DNA from: an uncultured Alistipes sp.
GTDB taxonomy: Bacteria > Bacteroidota > Bacteroidia > Bacteroidales > Rikenellaceae
Length of the DNA stretch: 52,163 nt
Assembly: GCA_947573795.1 (NCBI GenBank)
Contig: CANPHE010000019.1
Coordinates: 1-52,163, forward strand
Direction of reading: 5' to 3'
The notes beneath the pieces were generated by a model. It worked only from the letters and a program-made list of their open reading frames with translations, did no database searches and had not been told where the DNA came from. Shown one piece after another: positions 28,615-37,347 of the stretch; positions within the stretch are counted from its first letter, which is position 1, and every line of letters starts with the position of its first letter. Made by a program: the position numbers and the translations under genes.

Positions 28615-29724
28615 ATGAAAAAAATATCAGTTATCAGCATCGCTCTCATTGCGTCGCTCTTCGCTGCCGTATCGTGCTGCGAGAAACCGGCATCGCCTGC
28701 CGAACGCTGGTCGGAGGAGCGCGCCGCCGCCTGGTACGCCGACCGGGAGTGGCCCGTAGGGTTCAACTATGTGGCGGCTACGGCCATCAACCAGTTCGAG
28801 ATGTGGCAGCGCGAGTCGTTCGACCCGCAGACGATCGAGCATGAAATGGGTATGGCCGAAGCATTGGGATTCAACACGGTGCGCATCTTCCTGCACGACA
28901 TGGTGTGGGAGGCCGATCCCGAAGGGTTCAAGGAGCGCATCGACCGATTCCTCGGCATCTGCGACCGACACGGGCTGAAGGCCATCGTCACCTTCTTCAC
29001 CAATGGCGGCCGGTTCGACAACCCCCGCCTGGGCAAGCAGCCCGAGGCGATCCAGGGACTGCACAATTCCCAGTGGATTCAGAGCCCCGGCGCGCAGGCC
29101 GTGAACGATCCTGCGGCCTGGCCGCGGCTGGAACGATACGTCAAGGATATCCTGACGACTTTCCGCGACGACGACCGGATTCTGCTCTGGTGCCTCTACA
29201 ACGAACCCGAGAATTTCAAACAGGGCGCCCGCAGCCTGCCGCTGCTGCGCGAAGTATTCCGCTGGGGCCGTGAGATCGATCCCTCGCAACCGCTGTCGTC
29301 GCCCGTATGGATTTGCCCGGGCGTGCACGCCACGCGCAGCAACTTCCCGATCATCAGTTTCTTAGGCGAAAACTGCGACGTAATGACGTTCCATTGCTAT
29401 TACGGGCCCGAAGAGATGCAGCTGTTCATCGACTTCATGAAGCAGTTCGGACGCCCGATCATCTGTCAGGAATACATGGGACGGCCGCGTTCGACCTTCG
29501 AGGAGATCATGCCGATCCTCAAACGCGAACACGTAGGGGCGATCAGCTGGGGACTGACCGCCGGAAAATGCAACTTCCACCTCCAGTGGTCGAGCAAAGC
29601 AGGCGATCCCGAACCCGAAGTGTGGTTCCACGATATCTACCGGCTCGACGGGACTCCGTACAGCCAGCAGGAGATCGACTTCATCCGCTCGATGACCCAA
29701 GACAAAAACAAGAACAACCAATAA
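28615..29724 (+). CDS. Clan GH-A glycoside hydrolase (GH5-like), lipoprotein
   Basis: A 369-aa secreted hydrolase with a TIM-barrel core. The signal ends with Cys in AVSCC, probably lipidated. Typical clan GH-A features are the early Arg in GFNTVRIFLHD, the acid/base Glu197 in LYNEPEN, and the nucleophile candidate Glu286 in CQEYMG near the end of strand 7. The opening GFNYVAATAINQFEMW is characteristic of a Bacteroidetes family often labelled cellulase-family or beta-xylanase; those labels are not reliable for substrate. A longer upstream reading frame overlaps the end of susD, but the ATG at 28615 begins the signal peptide and follows an A-rich stretch. Retaining endo- or exo-hydrolysis of the locus glycan is likely. 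Confidence 0.82.
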   Translation: MKKISVISIALIASLFAAVSCCEKPASPAERWSEERAAAWYADREWPVGFNYVAATAINQFEMWQRESFDPQTIEHEMGMAEALGFNTVRIFLHDMVWEADPEGFKERIDRFLGICDRHGLKAIVTFFTNGGRFDNPRLGKQPEAIQGLHNSQWIQSPGAQAVNDPAAWPRLERYVKDILTTFRDDDRILLWCLYNEPENFKQGARSLPLLREVFRWGREIDPSQPLSSPVWICPGVHATRSNFPIISFLGENCDVMTFHCYYGPEEMQLFIDFMKQFGRPIICQEYMGRPRSTFEEIMPILKREHVGAISWGLTAGKCNFHLQWSSKAGDPEPEVWFHDIYRLDGTPYSQQEIDFIRSMTQDKNKNNQ

Positions 29725-29735
29725 CTTCGACTGTC

Positions 29736-31640
29736 ATGAATTTTTCGAAACTGACAACCGGTCTTTGCATACTCGCACTGGCGCTCGCGCCGGCCGCATG
29801 TACGAAACCGTCGGCCGACGAGCATCCCAATCCCAAACCGGGAACGGGCGAGGTTCCCGAGCCCGTGGAGACGGATATCTCATCGATCCACGACCTCAAT
29901 ACGGGAGAGGGGTATCTGAACTCCCATTCCGCCGAATGGCAGAACAGCTCGGTCGAGATGGACTACCGCTCGTATACGATTCTGCGCCACCAGACGCCGC
30001 TGGCGGCCATCAACGCCCGCTATCCGCGCATCAAGAAACTCAAGGACGGCTCCTACATGCTCTCCTACCAGCAGGGGGCAACGGCGCACAGCGTCTACTA
30101 CGCCCGCAGCAACAATTTCTACATCTGGACGGCCGGTTCCGAGGGATTGTTCCCTTCGTGCCCGCAGAAGCAGTACGACGGACGTACGGACGATACGGCG
30201 CTGCATTCGTCGTCCGATGCGATCGTGCTGGCCAACGGCGACATCCTTTCGTTCGTCTCGTTCCGGTGCAAGAACGGATACCGGACCGATAATCGGAACA
30301 ACGGCATCAAGATGCGCCGCTCGACCGACAACGGAAAAAGCTGGAGCACACCGGAGATTATCTATCGCGGCACGACCTGGGAGCCCTCGGCCGTACAGCT
30401 GGCATCGGGCGAAATCCACGTCTATTTCACCAGCGCCGATCCCAACAAGGGCGATTCGGGTACCGCTCTGCTGCGCTCGACCGACAACGGCGCCACCTGG
30501 ACCCACATAGGCAAGGTGATCCGCGAGCATGCCGGCACGGCGACGGACGGTTCGGGCGATCCCATCTACACCGACCAGATGCCCGTACCGATCCAGCTCA
30601 ACGGTTCCGACGAGATCGCCGTGGCATTCGAAGCCCGTTTCGGCCGTTCCGGCGGCAGCTCGGACCAGTATCACCTCGGCATGGCCTATACGAACGATAA
30701 CTGGGCGGCCGGCGGACTGACCGGCACCGACGAGGGTCCGGCCGACAAGCAGAAGAATCTCTTCCTGAACCAGGCGGCACCCTATCTGCGGCAGTTCCGT
30801 TCGGGCGAGACCCTGCTTTCGTGCAACATCAGCCAGCGTTTCAACGTCCGTTTGGGCGACGCCAAAGCCCGCACGTTCGGGGAGCCGGTGCAGCTTTATG
30901 CCGAACGCGGCGTGATGGGATCGGTGGAGATCATCGACGACCATACGTTCGCCGGAGTCTTCCCGGCCGTCTTCACCCAAAATATCGACGGCAAGGATAC
31001 CGACTGCGCGAATCTCATGCTGGCGAAATTCGTCCTCAATCACCGGATCAACGCCACACAGTTCACGCCCTCTGTCATCGGCAGCAGCAACGCCTGGAAA
31101 GAGGTGCAGGATGCGCTGTTCATCGGCAGCGTCTCGCAGGCCCAGGCCGCGTTCCGGTTCGCCTACGACGATGAGAAGCTCTACTGCCTCGTGGAGCGGC
31201 TCGACGGCAACGTCACGGCCCAGGACGGCGTAGAGCTGATGATCCAGAGCGGCAATGCGACGGGGAATCCGCTGGTCCTGAAATTTACGGTGGATGCGGA
31301 AGCGGGAACGCTCGTCTGCGACAACAAGGCCGTCGCATCGGCCGCGACGATTCTCGGATCGGTCGACAACGAAGACAACGACGAGGGCTACGTACTCGAG
31401 ATCGCAATCCCCCGCACCGAGATCAACGCGGTACAGGATCGGATCCTCTTCAATGCCGTGCTGCACGACGATGCCGGCGACGACACCTTTACGGGGCTGA
31501 CGTCCACCAACTACGAGAAGTGGCTGCCCGTCGAACTGAAACTTCCCGCACCGCCCGTCGAGGAACCCGAGCCGGGCGACGACGACAACGGCCGGGGTCC
31601 CCAGTGGGACAACGGGGAGGAGACGAACCCGTGGAAGTAA
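29736..31640 (+). CDS. Sialidase-fold (BNR) lipoprotein with C-terminal CBM9-like domain
   Basis: 634 aa; the lipobox is APAAC. The central part (about 75-450) is a six-bladed propeller with Asp boxes S-T-D-N-G-K-S-W near 195 and S-T-D-N-G-A-T-W near 248, as in sialidases and related exo-acting families. The Arg triad of true sialidases is not obvious, so another glycosidase or a binding role is possible. Residues about 454-610 resemble a CBM9-like beta-sandwich (F-R-F-A-Y-D-D-E-K-L-Y-C, later VLEIAIPRTEI). The C-terminal tail is acidic. I take the ATG at 29736, 11 bp after the GH-A stop, because it begins the signal peptide. A paralogue lies at 37348-39012. Confidence 0.78.
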   Translation: MNFSKLTTGLCILALALAPAACTKPSADEHPNPKPGTGEVPEPVETDISSIHDLNTGEGYLNSHSAEWQNSSVEMDYRSYTILRHQTPLAAINARYPRIKKLKDGSYMLSYQQGATAHSVYYARSNNFYIWTAGSEGLFPSCPQKQYDGRTDDTALHSSSDAIVLANGDILSFVSFRCKNGYRTDNRNNGIKMRRSTDNGKSWSTPEIIYRGTTWEPSAVQLASGEIHVYFTSADPNKGDSGTALLRSTDNGATWTHIGKVIREHAGTATDGSGDPIYTDQMPVPIQLNGSDEIAVAFEARFGRSGGSSDQYHLGMAYTNDNWAAGGLTGTDEGPADKQKNLFLNQAAPYLRQFRSGETLLSCNISQRFNVRLGDAKARTFGEPVQLYAERGVMGSVEIIDDHTFAGVFPAVFTQNIDGKDTDCANLMLAKFVLNHRINATQFTPSVIGSSNAWKEVQDALFIGSVSQAQAAFRFAYDDEKLYCLVERLDGNVTAQDGVELMIQSGNATGNPLVLKFTVDAEAGTLVCDNKAVASAATILGSVDNEDNDEGYVLEIAIPRTEINAVQDRILFNAVLHDDAGDDTFTGLTSTNYEKWLPVELKLPAPPVEEPEPGDDDNGRGPQWDNGEETNPWK

Positions 31641-31662
31641 TCCTTAAATACCTGCAAAATCT

Positions 31663-33546
31663 ATGAAAACACGTTATATTATCCCTCTTTTTCTCGCGGC
31701 ATTCGCAATGGCCGGCTGCGCAGAGGACGAACCGATGCTGCCGCAGACCGCGACGGAGATGCCCGAAACCGATTCGCGGGCCGTGGTGGCTGCCGCAGCG
31801 CAGACGACCCGTACGACGATGGACAACACCCGGGCGGTGCTCTGGAGTGCGGGCGATCAAATCCGCATATTCGGGGCGACCGCACCCCGGGGTGCGGTCT
31901 ATACGACCCAGTCGGACAACACCCGGACGGGAATTTTCCTGCCGGTAAGCGGAAGTGCCGGAGTGAGCGACGAGACCCGCTATGCGGTCTACCCCGCCAC
32001 CGCGGTCGAGAAGGCCTCGCTGTCCGGAACGGAGCTCGAAATCGACCTGTCGGGACTGGCCGATCAACCTTACAATCCGGCGCTCGGAGCCGGCGCCGAC
32101 GTGGCGAAGGTGCCGATGGTGGCCATGTCGACCGACCAGAATTTCAGTTTCAAGAATATCTGCGGCGGCATCCGGTTCCAGCTCGTCGATTATCAGGACA
32201 TGGGACTGAAAATAAAGACGGTATCCGTGAGTTCGACGGGCGGCGAGCAGATCGCCGGAACGGTCGGGGTCGATCTGGCGACGGCACAGCCGACCCTGCG
32301 CAAGGGCAGCGGCGCGCAGAGCGTGACGATCGACTGCGGCGACGGCGCCAACATCGCTTCGGGCGGAGATCTGACGACGGGCAGCGGATTCATCGCTTTC
32401 CTGCCAGCAGGCGAATACGCCGGGCTGCGGTTCGTCGTGACCGACACCGACGGTCGGGTCTACGAAGCGGAGACGAAACAGGCGGTGAAAGTCGCCCCCG
32501 GCATCGTGACGCCGCTCCGGCTGCTGCCGCTGACACTCTACTGGGGCACGGCGAATTGCTACCGCACGTCGGGCAGCGGTACGGTCGAGATCGATGTGAC
32601 GCCCTATTACACGTTCAGCGAGACATACGTGCACGAAGGCCGCAAATGCGTGGATGCTTCGGGCCGCGCTGCCGGAGTGCCGGCGAAGGCACAGATCGTC
32701 TGGCAACAGGCCGCATCGAACGAATCGGGCGACGTCGTGTCGGCTCCGACGCTCGACGGGGCCACGCTGAAGGTACCGGCAACCGGTACGAAAGGCAATG
32801 CGCTCGTAGCCGTGTGCGACGTGGCCGGAACCATCCTCTGGTCGTATCACGTCTGGGTCAGCGAGGTGCAGGACCTGGCCTGCAACTTCGAGCAGGCAGG
32901 TGCTTTCCGGATGATGGACCGCAATCTGGGCGCTACGTCGACCGTCAGCAAGGACCGCAATGCCTATGGACTTTTCTATCAGTGGGGCCGCAAGGACCCG
33001 TTCGCACGCAATCTGACCGCAGCGCGTCCGACCGGCAAGCCCTACCAAAGCGCGACCAGCGACCTCGAGAAAACCGAGACCGCGACCAAGGAGACGGGAA
33101 CCATAGCCTATGCGAACCGCCATCCGCAGACCCGTCTGCTGTCGGCCAACGAATGGTATACGGGCGCGGGCGGCAACGACCGGTTGTGGGGCGATGCCGA
33201 AGGCGGACCGGTCAAGACCGTGTACGATCCGTGTCCGGAGGGATATTGCGTACCCGGCGTCCGTCATGTCTCCGAATTCAAATTCACGTCGAAAGCCGAA
33301 TGCGATGCGAACTACGGACTGCTACTCGCGATCGACGGCCAGGGCACGACCTCCTATTTCCCTACGACGGGCTATCTGGAGGGCAACGCCGACGGCATGT
33401 TCTATCTGGAGTATCGCGGATATCTGTGGCTCAACGCCGGCGGTACGGAGGGGAACCGGCTCTATGTCAACAATGCGGCCGTGAATGTCAAGCACGAACC
33501 GCATACCAAGGGCATGGCCGTGCGCTGCGTTAAGATCGGACAATAA
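31663..33546 (+). CDS. Fimbrillin-like lipoprotein with FISUMP-type C-terminus
   Basis: A 627-aa lipoprotein (MAGC, Cys19). The N-terminal half (about 45-290) resembles the Mfa-like/fimbrillin fold: a T-R-T-T-M segment, W-S-A-G-D-Q-I-R-I-F, then Y-A-V-Y-P-A-T and later F-L-P-A-G-E-Y. The C-terminal half (about 395-625) has the pattern FRMMDRNLGAT, G-L-F-Y-Q-W-G-R-K-D-P-F, Y-D-P-C-P-E-G-Y and a closing VRCVK, as in Fibrobacter-succinogenes-major-paralogue-type domains. Both halves are common in Bacteroidetes surface proteins encoded in PULs. No enzyme motif is seen. It probably serves surface binding or presentation. It begins 22 bp after the BNR gene and is followed by a 416-bp gap with repeats. 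Confidence 0.75.
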   Translation: MKTRYIIPLFLAAFAMAGCAEDEPMLPQTATEMPETDSRAVVAAAAQTTRTTMDNTRAVLWSAGDQIRIFGATAPRGAVYTTQSDNTRTGIFLPVSGSAGVSDETRYAVYPATAVEKASLSGTELEIDLSGLADQPYNPALGAGADVAKVPMVAMSTDQNFSFKNICGGIRFQLVDYQDMGLKIKTVSVSSTGGEQIAGTVGVDLATAQPTLRKGSGAQSVTIDCGDGANIASGGDLTTGSGFIAFLPAGEYAGLRFVVTDTDGRVYEAETKQAVKVAPGIVTPLRLLPLTLYWGTANCYRTSGSGTVEIDVTPYYTFSETYVHEGRKCVDASGRAAGVPAKAQIVWQQAASNESGDVVSAPTLDGATLKVPATGTKGNALVAVCDVAGTILWSYHVWVSEVQDLACNFEQAGAFRMMDRNLGATSTVSKDRNAYGLFYQWGRKDPFARNLTAARPTGKPYQSATSDLEKTETATKETGTIAYANRHPQTRLLSANEWYTGAGGNDRLWGDAEGGPVKTVYDPCPEGYCVPGVRHVSEFKFTSKAECDANYGLLLAIDGQGTTSYFPTTGYLEGNADGMFYLEYRGYLWLNAGGTEGNRLYVNNAAVNVKHEPHTKGMAVRCVKIGQ

Positions 33547-33600
33547 CCGAATGCTCTCAGGCAATTATATACCATTCAAACCGCTACCGCTTTGCGGCCC

Positions 33601-33842
33601 GTCCCCACCCCTTCCAGCGGAGGGGGTTGGAGGCGGACCCAATCCGGGATTGCGGCCGAAGGCCGCGAGGCATCAACCCGCATGCATGAAATGCCAGTCG
33701 AAGACCTGAACCCGTATAAAATCGTATATAGTTATGACAATTACATACAATTTTACACGAAACCAGCCTTAAAACCGTATCAATTAGCGGGCTGCAACAG
33801 AAGTCCCCTCCGAGGAGGGGATTTAGGGGTGGGTCAGATTGG
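33601..33842. repeat. Two C-rich/G-rich palindromic boxes
   Basis: The blocks at 33601-33640 (GTCCCCACCCCTTCC, then GGAGGGGGTTGG) and 33803-33837 (GTCCCCTCCGAGGAGGGG, then TTAGGGGTGGG) each can fold back on themselves. One precedes each copy of the 83-bp repeat. They resemble the short C-rich palindromes scattered between genes in many Bacteroidetes genomes. That resemblance is from memory, and the function is unknown. Confidence 0.5.
33652..33734 (+). repeat. 83-bp intergenic direct repeat, copy 1
   Basis: Matches copy 2 at 33848-33930 over 83 bp with six substitutions and no gaps. It begins with the palindrome GCGGCCGAAGGCCGC and ends with AAAATCGTATATAGTTA. It lies in the 416-bp gap between the fimbrillin-like gene and the DUF5107 gene. 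Both copies contain an ATG followed by KCQSKT, but in copy 1 a stop follows at once, so I do not call it coding. Confidence 0.85.
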
Positions 33843-33847
33843 TAAAC

Positions 33848-33930
33848 GCGGCCAAAGGCCGCGAGGCATCGGCCCGCACGCATGAAATGCCAGTCGAAGA
33901 CCCGAACCCGTACAAAATCGTATATAGTTA
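33848..33930 (+). repeat. 83-bp intergenic direct repeat, copy 2
   Basis: Second copy of the repeat at 33652-33734, ending 32 bp before the start codon of the DUF5107 gene. It therefore probably forms part of that gene's leader. Its opening palindrome (GCGGCCAAAGGCCGC) is kept. Confidence 0.85.
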
Positions 33931-33962
33931 CCATGTCATTATTCCATAAATCAACGAACAGC

Positions 33963-36900
33963 ATGAAAAGAATCAGATTCGCACTCGGCGTCCTGTCGGT
34001 GCTGCTTTGCGGCAGCGCCGGTGCCCAGAACGGCGAGGTGATAATGCGCGAGGGGACCATCACGTTGCCCGCTTATCGGGTGAACGCCCCGGAAAAAGCG
34101 CCGCTCTTCGAGCGCGACTTCGCCTACCAACGGGCCCGGCGCGGGGTCTATCCCTATGCCATGAACGACAATCCGACCAATGAAAAGACCGACACCACCT
34201 ATCGGGCCCTGTTCCTGGAGAACGATTACCTGGAAGTGTGCGTGCTGCCCGACATCGGCGGCCGGCTCTTCTATGCCACGGACAAGACCAACGGCTACGA
34301 GATTTTCTACCGTCAGCACGTCATCAAGCCAGCCAATGTCGGCATGCTCGGCGCCTGGATCTCGGGCGGTGTGGAGTGGAACGTCTTCCACCATCACCGT
34401 GCGACGAGCCAGTATCCGATCGACTACAAACTGGTAGACAACGGCGACGGATCGAAGACGATCTGGGTGGGCGAGATCGAGAAACGGCATCGCATGTCGT
34501 GGGCGATCGGCATGACGCTCTATCCCGACAAGTCGTATATCGAGGTGACGGGCCGTTTCTTCAACAACAGCCCCGACCGCAATTCGATGCTGCATTGGAA
34601 CAACGTGGCGACCCATGCGAACGAGAATTATCAGATCGTCTTTCCCGAAAATACGGAGTTCGGCACGTTCCACCACAAGAACAGCTTCATGCGCTGGCCC
34701 GTACCCGACGCCCCCTATTGCGACAACCCGGACTACATCGGCAAGGACGTGAGCTACTGGCGGAATCTGCCGGCACTGACGGGCGGATCGGTCTTCGTCT
34801 ACGATCTTCAGGACGACTTCATCGGCGGCTACGATTACGGCAAGGATGCCGGAACGATGCTGGCCGGCAACCGCCATATCAACAAGGGCGGCAAGTTCTG
34901 GACCTGGGGCCACATGAACTACGGACACGAGTGGGACTGCAAAACGCTGACCGACGAGGACGGCGCCTATGTCGAACTGATGACGGCGGCCTATTCCGAC
35001 AACCAGCCCGACTATTGCTGGCTCAATCCCTACGAGACGAAGGAGTTCACGGCTTACTGGTACGGTATCCGGAATCTCCGCCACGTGAACCGCGGGAATG
35101 AGAAGGCGACGGTCAACATGGAGGTCGGTGCCGACGGACGTCTGCACCTGGCGGCCAACGTAACCCAGATTCGAGACGATGCCCGCATCGTCGTGCGCCG
35201 CGGCGAGAAGACCCTCTACGAAACCGTAGCCTGCATCGCTCCGGACAAACCGTTCGCAGTCGATGCGAAGGTACCGGCGGAAGAGGTCGTCGAACCGTCG
35301 GAGGTGACGATGTATCTTTACGACGCGACCGGCGAGGAGCTGATCCGCTACCATCCCTACAAGCTCGATCGGACCAAGCCGATGCCGGACCCGGTCGTAC
35401 CGCTGAATCCCGATCCGAAAAGCGTGGGAAACAGCGAGGAACTCTACTATCTGGGCATGCGCAATCTCCAGTTCCACAATGCGCATGTCGATCCGAACGA
35501 CTATTTCCGCGAGGTGATCCGCCGCGATCCGGGCGACGTGCGCGCCAACACGCAGCTGGGTATCTACTATCGCAAGCAGGGCGACCTGGCCCGTGCCAAG
35601 TACCATCTGCGGACGGCGCTCAAGCGTCAGACGGCCAACCAGACACGCGTGAGCGACGGCGAGGCGATGTACAATCTCGGTCTGGTGCTGAAGGCCGAGG
35701 GCCGTTACGAAGCGGCTGTCGATACGCTTTACCGCGCGGCTTGGGATTACGAATATGCTTCGGCAGCTTATTTCCAGCTCGCGGAAATCTCCTCCATCAC
35801 GGGCCATGCAGCCCGTGCGTTCGAGGAGGTGCGGACGGCGATCGACTACAACGGCCGGAACCTGGAGGCCCGGAACCTGTTCACGACACTGCTCCGCCAT
35901 GCGGGACGGACGGACGATGCGGCACGTCTGGCAGCCGACGTGCTGACCTTCGATCCGCTCAACTACTATGCCTCCTACGAGCTGGTGCAGCTCGGACGCA
36001 TGTCCGAAGAGGCATTCGCCGCTCTGCTGCGCGGTGAAGGAGAGTCCTATCTGGAACTGGCACTCTACTATCTGAACAACGGATTCGCGGCCGAGGCCGA
36101 CGACATACTCGTCCGCAGCGAGGCGATCGCCCCCTACCCGACCGTGACCTACTATCGGGCCTATCTGGCCGATTCGCGCGGCGACAAGACGACCGCCGGG
36201 AAACTTTTCGCCAAGGCCGAGGCCGGCCGTACGGACTACGTCTATCCGTTCCGGCTGGAGACCGTGAAAGTCTACGAGAAGGCGCTGGAGTATATGCCCC
36301 AAAGCGCCGCCACCTGGTACTATCTGGGCAACCTCTACTTCCAGAAGCAGCCGGCGCGTGCCATGGAGTGCTGGAAGAAAGCAGTCGATATCCGTCCCGA
36401 TTTCGCCATGGCGCTGCGCAATCTGGGCTGGGGCTGCCGGTTCTTCGAGGAGGACTATCCGGCCGCCGCGCAGTGGTATCGCCGGGCGATCGACGCGGAC
36501 AGAGAGGGCAATGCCATCTTCCTGGCGGAGTGCGACGAGATTCTGGAGCGCATGAACGCTCCGGTCGAGGAGCGCTATGCGCTGTTCGCGAATCGTCGGA
36601 AGCTGTACGAGAAGCGCTATGACTCGGAGACGAAGGCCATCAAGCAGCGCATCCTGCACGGCGAATACGAGGAGGTGCTCGAACCGCTGCTGACGCGCTT
36701 CTACAGCCGTCGCGAGCACATCGAGGACCTGCACGACATCTATGTCGACGCCTGCCTGCTGTCGGGCCTCAAGGCCCGTGCCGCGGGCGACGAACGCAAG
36801 GCGCTCGAATACATGCTGATGATGAACGAATATCCGGAGAACCACGGCTATGCCCATTTGGAATATTACGCCCGCGATGCACAGGTCTACTATCAGATCG

Positions 36901-37292
36901 GACTTTCCTACGAACGGATCGGCGACAAGCGCAATGCCCGCAAATATTTCAAGATGGCCGCAGGCGTGGAAGTGAAGGACAAGGACGGCATCTACAACTA
37001 CGAAAAGGCACTGGCCATGCGAAAACTCGATCCGCGGGCCGATACGGACGGGATGCTTCGGCGAATCGTCGCCACGGGCGAGGCCGGAGTGACAGACTAC
37101 GTGCAGCGCTTCTTCGAGAGCTTCGACTACGGCGAATATCCCGAGGACGTGAATTCGCGCGCCTATTACATGCAGGGCATCGGCTACAAGGCGCTGGGCC
37201 GGGAGGCCGAAGCGAAGGAGTGCTTCCGCAAGGCGCTGGAGCAGCACAACGATCACCTTTGGGCGAACTATTATCTGGGCAATGTCCGATAG
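33963..37292 (+). CDS. DUF5107-domain protein with TPR repeats, secreted
   Basis: 1109 aa with a cleavable signal peptide (hydrophobic 6-18, then GSAGAQ). The first part (about 25-450) matches DUF5107, a beta-supersandwich-like domain (VLPDIGGRLFYATDKTNGYE; ISGGVEWNVFHHHR; TWGHMNYGHEWD). It resembles sugar-mutarotase-like folds and is typical of PUL proteins of uncertain catalysis. The rest is alpha-helical, with many TPR units (for example TWYYLGNLYFQKQPARAMEC and the final KALGREAEAKECFRKALEQH). TPRs suggest protein-protein contacts or a long scaffold around the active domain. An upstream in-frame ATG at 33882 lies inside the repeat and gives no signal peptide; the ATG at 33963 does. Confidence 0.8.
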   Translation: MKRIRFALGVLSVLLCGSAGAQNGEVIMREGTITLPAYRVNAPEKAPLFERDFAYQRARRGVYPYAMNDNPTNEKTDTTYRALFLENDYLEVCVLPDIGGRLFYATDKTNGYEIFYRQHVIKPANVGMLGAWISGGVEWNVFHHHRATSQYPIDYKLVDNGDGSKTIWVGEIEKRHRMSWAIGMTLYPDKSYIEVTGRFFNNSPDRNSMLHWNNVATHANENYQIVFPENTEFGTFHHKNSFMRWPVPDAPYCDNPDYIGKDVSYWRNLPALTGGSVFVYDLQDDFIGGYDYGKDAGTMLAGNRHINKGGKFWTWGHMNYGHEWDCKTLTDEDGAYVELMTAAYSDNQPDYCWLNPYETKEFTAYWYGIRNLRHVNRGNEKATVNMEVGADGRLHLAANVTQIRDDARIVVRRGEKTLYETVACIAPDKPFAVDAKVPAEEVVEPSEVTMYLYDATGEELIRYHPYKLDRTKPMPDPVVPLNPDPKSVGNSEELYYLGMRNLQFHNAHVDPNDYFREVIRRDPGDVRANTQLGIYYRKQGDLARAKYHLRTALKRQTANQTRVSDGEAMYNLGLVLKAEGRYEAAVDTLYRAAWDYEYASAAYFQLAEISSITGHAARAFEEVRTAIDYNGRNLEARNLFTTLLRHAGRTDDAARLAADVLTFDPLNYYASYELVQLGRMSEEAFAALLRGEGESYLELALYYLNNGFAAEADDILVRSEAIAPYPTVTYYRAYLADSRGDKTTAGKLFAKAEAGRTDYVYPFRLETVKVYEKALEYMPQSAATWYYLGNLYFQKQPARAMECWKKAVDIRPDFAMALRNLGWGCRFFEEDYPAAAQWYRRAIDADREGNAIFLAECDEILERMNAPVEERYALFANRRKLYEKRYDSETKAIKQRILHGEYEEVLEPLLTRFYSRREHIEDLHDIYVDACLLSGLKARAAGDERKALEYMLMMNEYPENHGYAHLEYYARDAQVYYQIGLSYERIGDKRNARKYFKMAAGVEVKDKDGIYNYEKALAMRKLDPRADTDGMLRRIVATGEAGVTDYVQRFFESFDYGEYPEDVNSRAYYMQGIGYKALGREAEAKECFRKALEQHNDHLWANYYLGNVR

Positions 37293-37304
37293 ATGCATTC
37301 ACTG

Positions 37305-37336
37305 CGGGGGACCGGCGGGTCCGGTTCCCCGTTTTT
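37305..37336 (+). terminator. Terminator-like hairpin between two operon genes
   Basis: An 11-bp G+C-rich stem with one wobble pair (37305-37315 with 37321-37331, loop of 5) is followed by T5 at 37332-37336. It begins 13 bp after the DUF5107 stop codon and ends 11 bp before the next start codon. It could lower expression of the downstream sialidase-fold and sulfatase genes rather than end the operon. Confidence 0.65.
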
Positions 37337-37347
37337 CTTTCGAACCG

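Noticed and set aside
33882..33962. N-terminal extension of the DUF5107 protein
   Set aside because: The extension lies partly in the 83-bp repeat and would bury the signal peptide; the ATG at 33963 is more credible.
33951..37298. A minus-strand open frame covering the whole DUF5107 gene
   Set aside because: Same antisense effect; the plus strand has a signal peptide, DUF5107 and TPR motifs.
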